Source: Euprymna scolopes (taxonomy: Eukaryota; Mollusca; Cephalopoda; Sepiida; Sepiolidae). Taken from it: a stretch of DNA of 35,634 bases. The notes under the pieces are model-generated. The model worked only from the letters and a program-made list of their open reading frames with translations, searched no databases and was not told the origin of the DNA. The DNA lies in NCBI GenBank assembly GCA_024364805.1, contig CM044491.1:105335090-105370723 (forward strand). Direction: 5' to 3'. Made by a program: the position numbers and the translations under genes. Of this stretch, positions 34,102-35,634 are shown piece by piece; within the stretch, counting starts at the first letter, position 1, and each line of letters begins with the position of its first letter.

Positions 34102-34933
34102 TTGGGTGATCATACAATTCACGAAAGTACACCAACCCTCATCAGGGTCGCCTCGGGCCGTCTGAATAGAACCTTGCATCTTGTGAAGAGAAATGTTGAA
34201 AAGAATCCTCGATGTAAAGCTTCTGGCATAGCAACACAAGCTGATGTCAGTCCCAGAAAAGTTGCTAGGTATCTTCACAAGCTGGGCTCCGATGGTGGAA
34301 CTGTCCTGCCCATATAAAGTGGGAAAAAGCTTGATCAAGTCAGATGGTGGAGGAGAGATCTATGGCCTTTTTTATTAATGTCATTAACACTGATGAGTCA
34401 CGAGTTACATTATTTCCCGATAGTGAAAGGGTATTGGTAGGGGTGATTCCTCATCAAGAGTTTGACTTAAAAAGATAACAGCCAACGTTGAATCATGGGA
34501 ATTTCTCAGTTTAGGGTGTAATTTGGAGTGCCGGTCTCACAGACTTGGTGGAGTGCAAGAGAACTACCAATTCTGCTAAATATGTTTCAACATTACATGA
34601 AAGACACCAATCAATGTTCTAACGTAGTAAATTAAATCAAGTTTACTCCCTACTTATGAAAGACGGAGCTATCTCTCACTCTGTTGGGCGACACAACATC
34701 GGTTTAGCCGAACGGAGGTTAATAATCTTTCATGACCAAGTCAGTCTCCGGATATGAACCTTATTGAAAACATTTGGGGCATAGCAAAGTCATCTTCTAA
34801 TTCTGAACATTAAGGATTATTGCGTCCGATATGGCAAGGAATTCCTCATCAGAATATTCGTCATCTGATTAATGCCATGAATAGAAGGGTTGTAGCATTA
34901 AAAACAGCAAAGGCATCGCCAATCAAGTATTAG
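34102..34933 (+). pseudogene. Tc1-like transposase pseudogene
   Basis: A decayed DDE transposase of the Tc1/mariner superfamily, the enzyme that cuts and pastes its own element at TA sites. The helix-turn-helix part reads NPRCKASGIATQADVSPRKVARYLHKLG (in frame to the stop at 34315-34317). The catalytic domain continues in a second frame with NTDESRVTLFPDSERV (first Asp), HQEFDLKR, a stop at 34476-34478, IWSAG, and MKDGAISHS (second Asp). It then moves to a third frame with SQSPDMNLIENIWG (catalytic Glu), a stop after NSEH, and RHLINAMNRRVVALK up to the terminal stop at 34931-34933. The N-terminal quarter of a typical 340-residue Tc1 transposase is missing, and I see no terminal inverted repeats. 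All three catalytic residues survive although the frame is broken at least twice. It is non-functional. Confidence 0.92.
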
Positions 34934-34939
34934 TTATTA

Positions 34940-35150
34940 AATTTGTGACCATATATTGTGGATTGTTCTTTAAATTGTATGTTTATTAAAATAAACTGTT
35001 TCTATGTGTGTATATTCTTTTTTGCAATGTCTGTATATATAAACAGATATCATACTTAAGTTTAACTTGTGTAAATTTAATGTTAAACGCTTTGAATTTG
35101 TAGTGGAGGATTTTAAGTGTAAGTTAATCTTTTTTAATTTGTATTTTATA
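34940..35150. other. A+T-rich sequence after the transposase remnant
   Basis: It may contain 3' non-coding sequence of the Tc1-like element, but no terminal repeat can be identified. Confidence 0.35.
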
Positions 35151-35154
35151 GTTG

Positions 35155-35470
35155 AAATTTCACGAGAAGAGTTTTTAATTTGAAGAATTCGGCATATTTA
35201 TTTTCAGTTAACAATTTGTATGTGAAAAGTTATTTTAGAAATGTAAGGCTTGACTTAAAATGGAGGGGGTGCATTTTATTCGGAGCTGTGTAGTTTTATT
35301 TTAAATTTGGGAATTTTTATTTAAATTTTGTGTTTTATTTTGAGGTTAAACGTTTTTATTTTGAAGCTGGAAGATTTGCGTTTGAAACAAAAAAAAAAAT
35401 TAGAATTTGACATTTAGATTTTAACTTGGGACACATAGTTCCAAGCCAAATATTTTTATTTAAAGATTAA
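35155..35470 (+). repeat. Degenerate T-rich tandem-like repeat of about 21 bp
   Basis: Phrases of the form (G)TTTTATTTTGAA or TTTTTATTTTGAA, each followed by a short variable part, recur about every 20-25 bases, most clearly at 35270-35370. Divergence is heavy, so this may be only compositional bias. Confidence 0.3.
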
Positions 35471-35474
35471 AAGC

Positions 35475-35525
35475 TATATACATATATATATATATATGTA
35501 TATATATACATATATATATATAAAT
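35475..35525. repeat. TA-rich tract with nested ACATATATGT palindromes
   Basis: TA runs interrupted by C and G so that short palindromes such as TACATATATATA and TATATGTA nest in one another. Confidence 0.9.
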
Positions 35526-35634
35526 ACATATAACTACTTCATATACTCACATGAAATAAATATACGAAACTATAGATTTATGCGTAAACTTTTTTTAAAG
35601 TATTTACTTCAAAAGTGATCAATACGTAGGTAGA

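Noticed and set aside
34048-34338. Minus-strand frame opposite the Tc1 HTH region
   Set aside because: It is an antisense shadow of the recognisable transposase sequence.

Overview
The window looks like non-coding, repeat-dense DNA from an invertebrate animal, most plausibly a cephalopod mollusc such as an octopus. The reasons are strong A+T richness, many long (TA)n and trinucleotide microsatellites, large degenerate minisatellites, decayed non-LTR retrotransposon and Tc1/mariner pieces, tRNA-like SINE heads, and no intact host gene. The species call is inference. Nothing points to bacteria, a phage or an organelle.

Layout. 1-1711: minus-strand LINE remnant, with AP-endonuclease plus the start of reverse transcriptase, running off the left edge. 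2541-2564: hammerhead ribozyme core beside a (TA)n tract. 2597-3330: microsatellite cluster. 4126-4455: small coding-like patch of unknown identity. About 5420-6010: possible old solo LTR. 7480-8530: GC-richer mosaic with a hairpin and an ACATACAA-type tail. 9.0-15.0 kb: one composite block, made of a diverged pair of about 650-bp direct repeats followed by about 2.8 kb of a degenerate 17-bp minisatellite with higher-order structure. 16.9-17.9 kb: a dispersed copy of an array-end segment, a roughly 300-bp fold-back palindrome and a compact mariner-type MITE. 19.2-20.4 kb: another direct-repeat pair. 21.8-22.45 kb: a 23-bp minisatellite with two alternating variants. 24.4-25.1 kb: an unassigned repeat with short palindromes. 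25.9-26.9 kb: a GC-richer segment with a tRNA-like A box and a (CT)n tract. 27.65-27.78 kb: a long (TA)n. 28.7-32.4 kb: small dispersed repeats and a candidate TIR element. 33.0-33.28 kb: a second, 3'-truncated piece of the same LINE family. 34.1-34.93 kb: a Tc1-like transposase pseudogene.

No set of genes works together here. The content is accumulated mobile elements and tandem repeats, probably intergenic or deep intronic. The items most worth a second look are the hammerhead core, the 17-bp array with its 153-bp (9 x 17) higher-order copy and its homogenised stop-free subarray, and the fold-back palindrome. Everything was read by eye. Copy identities are impressions and were not computed.
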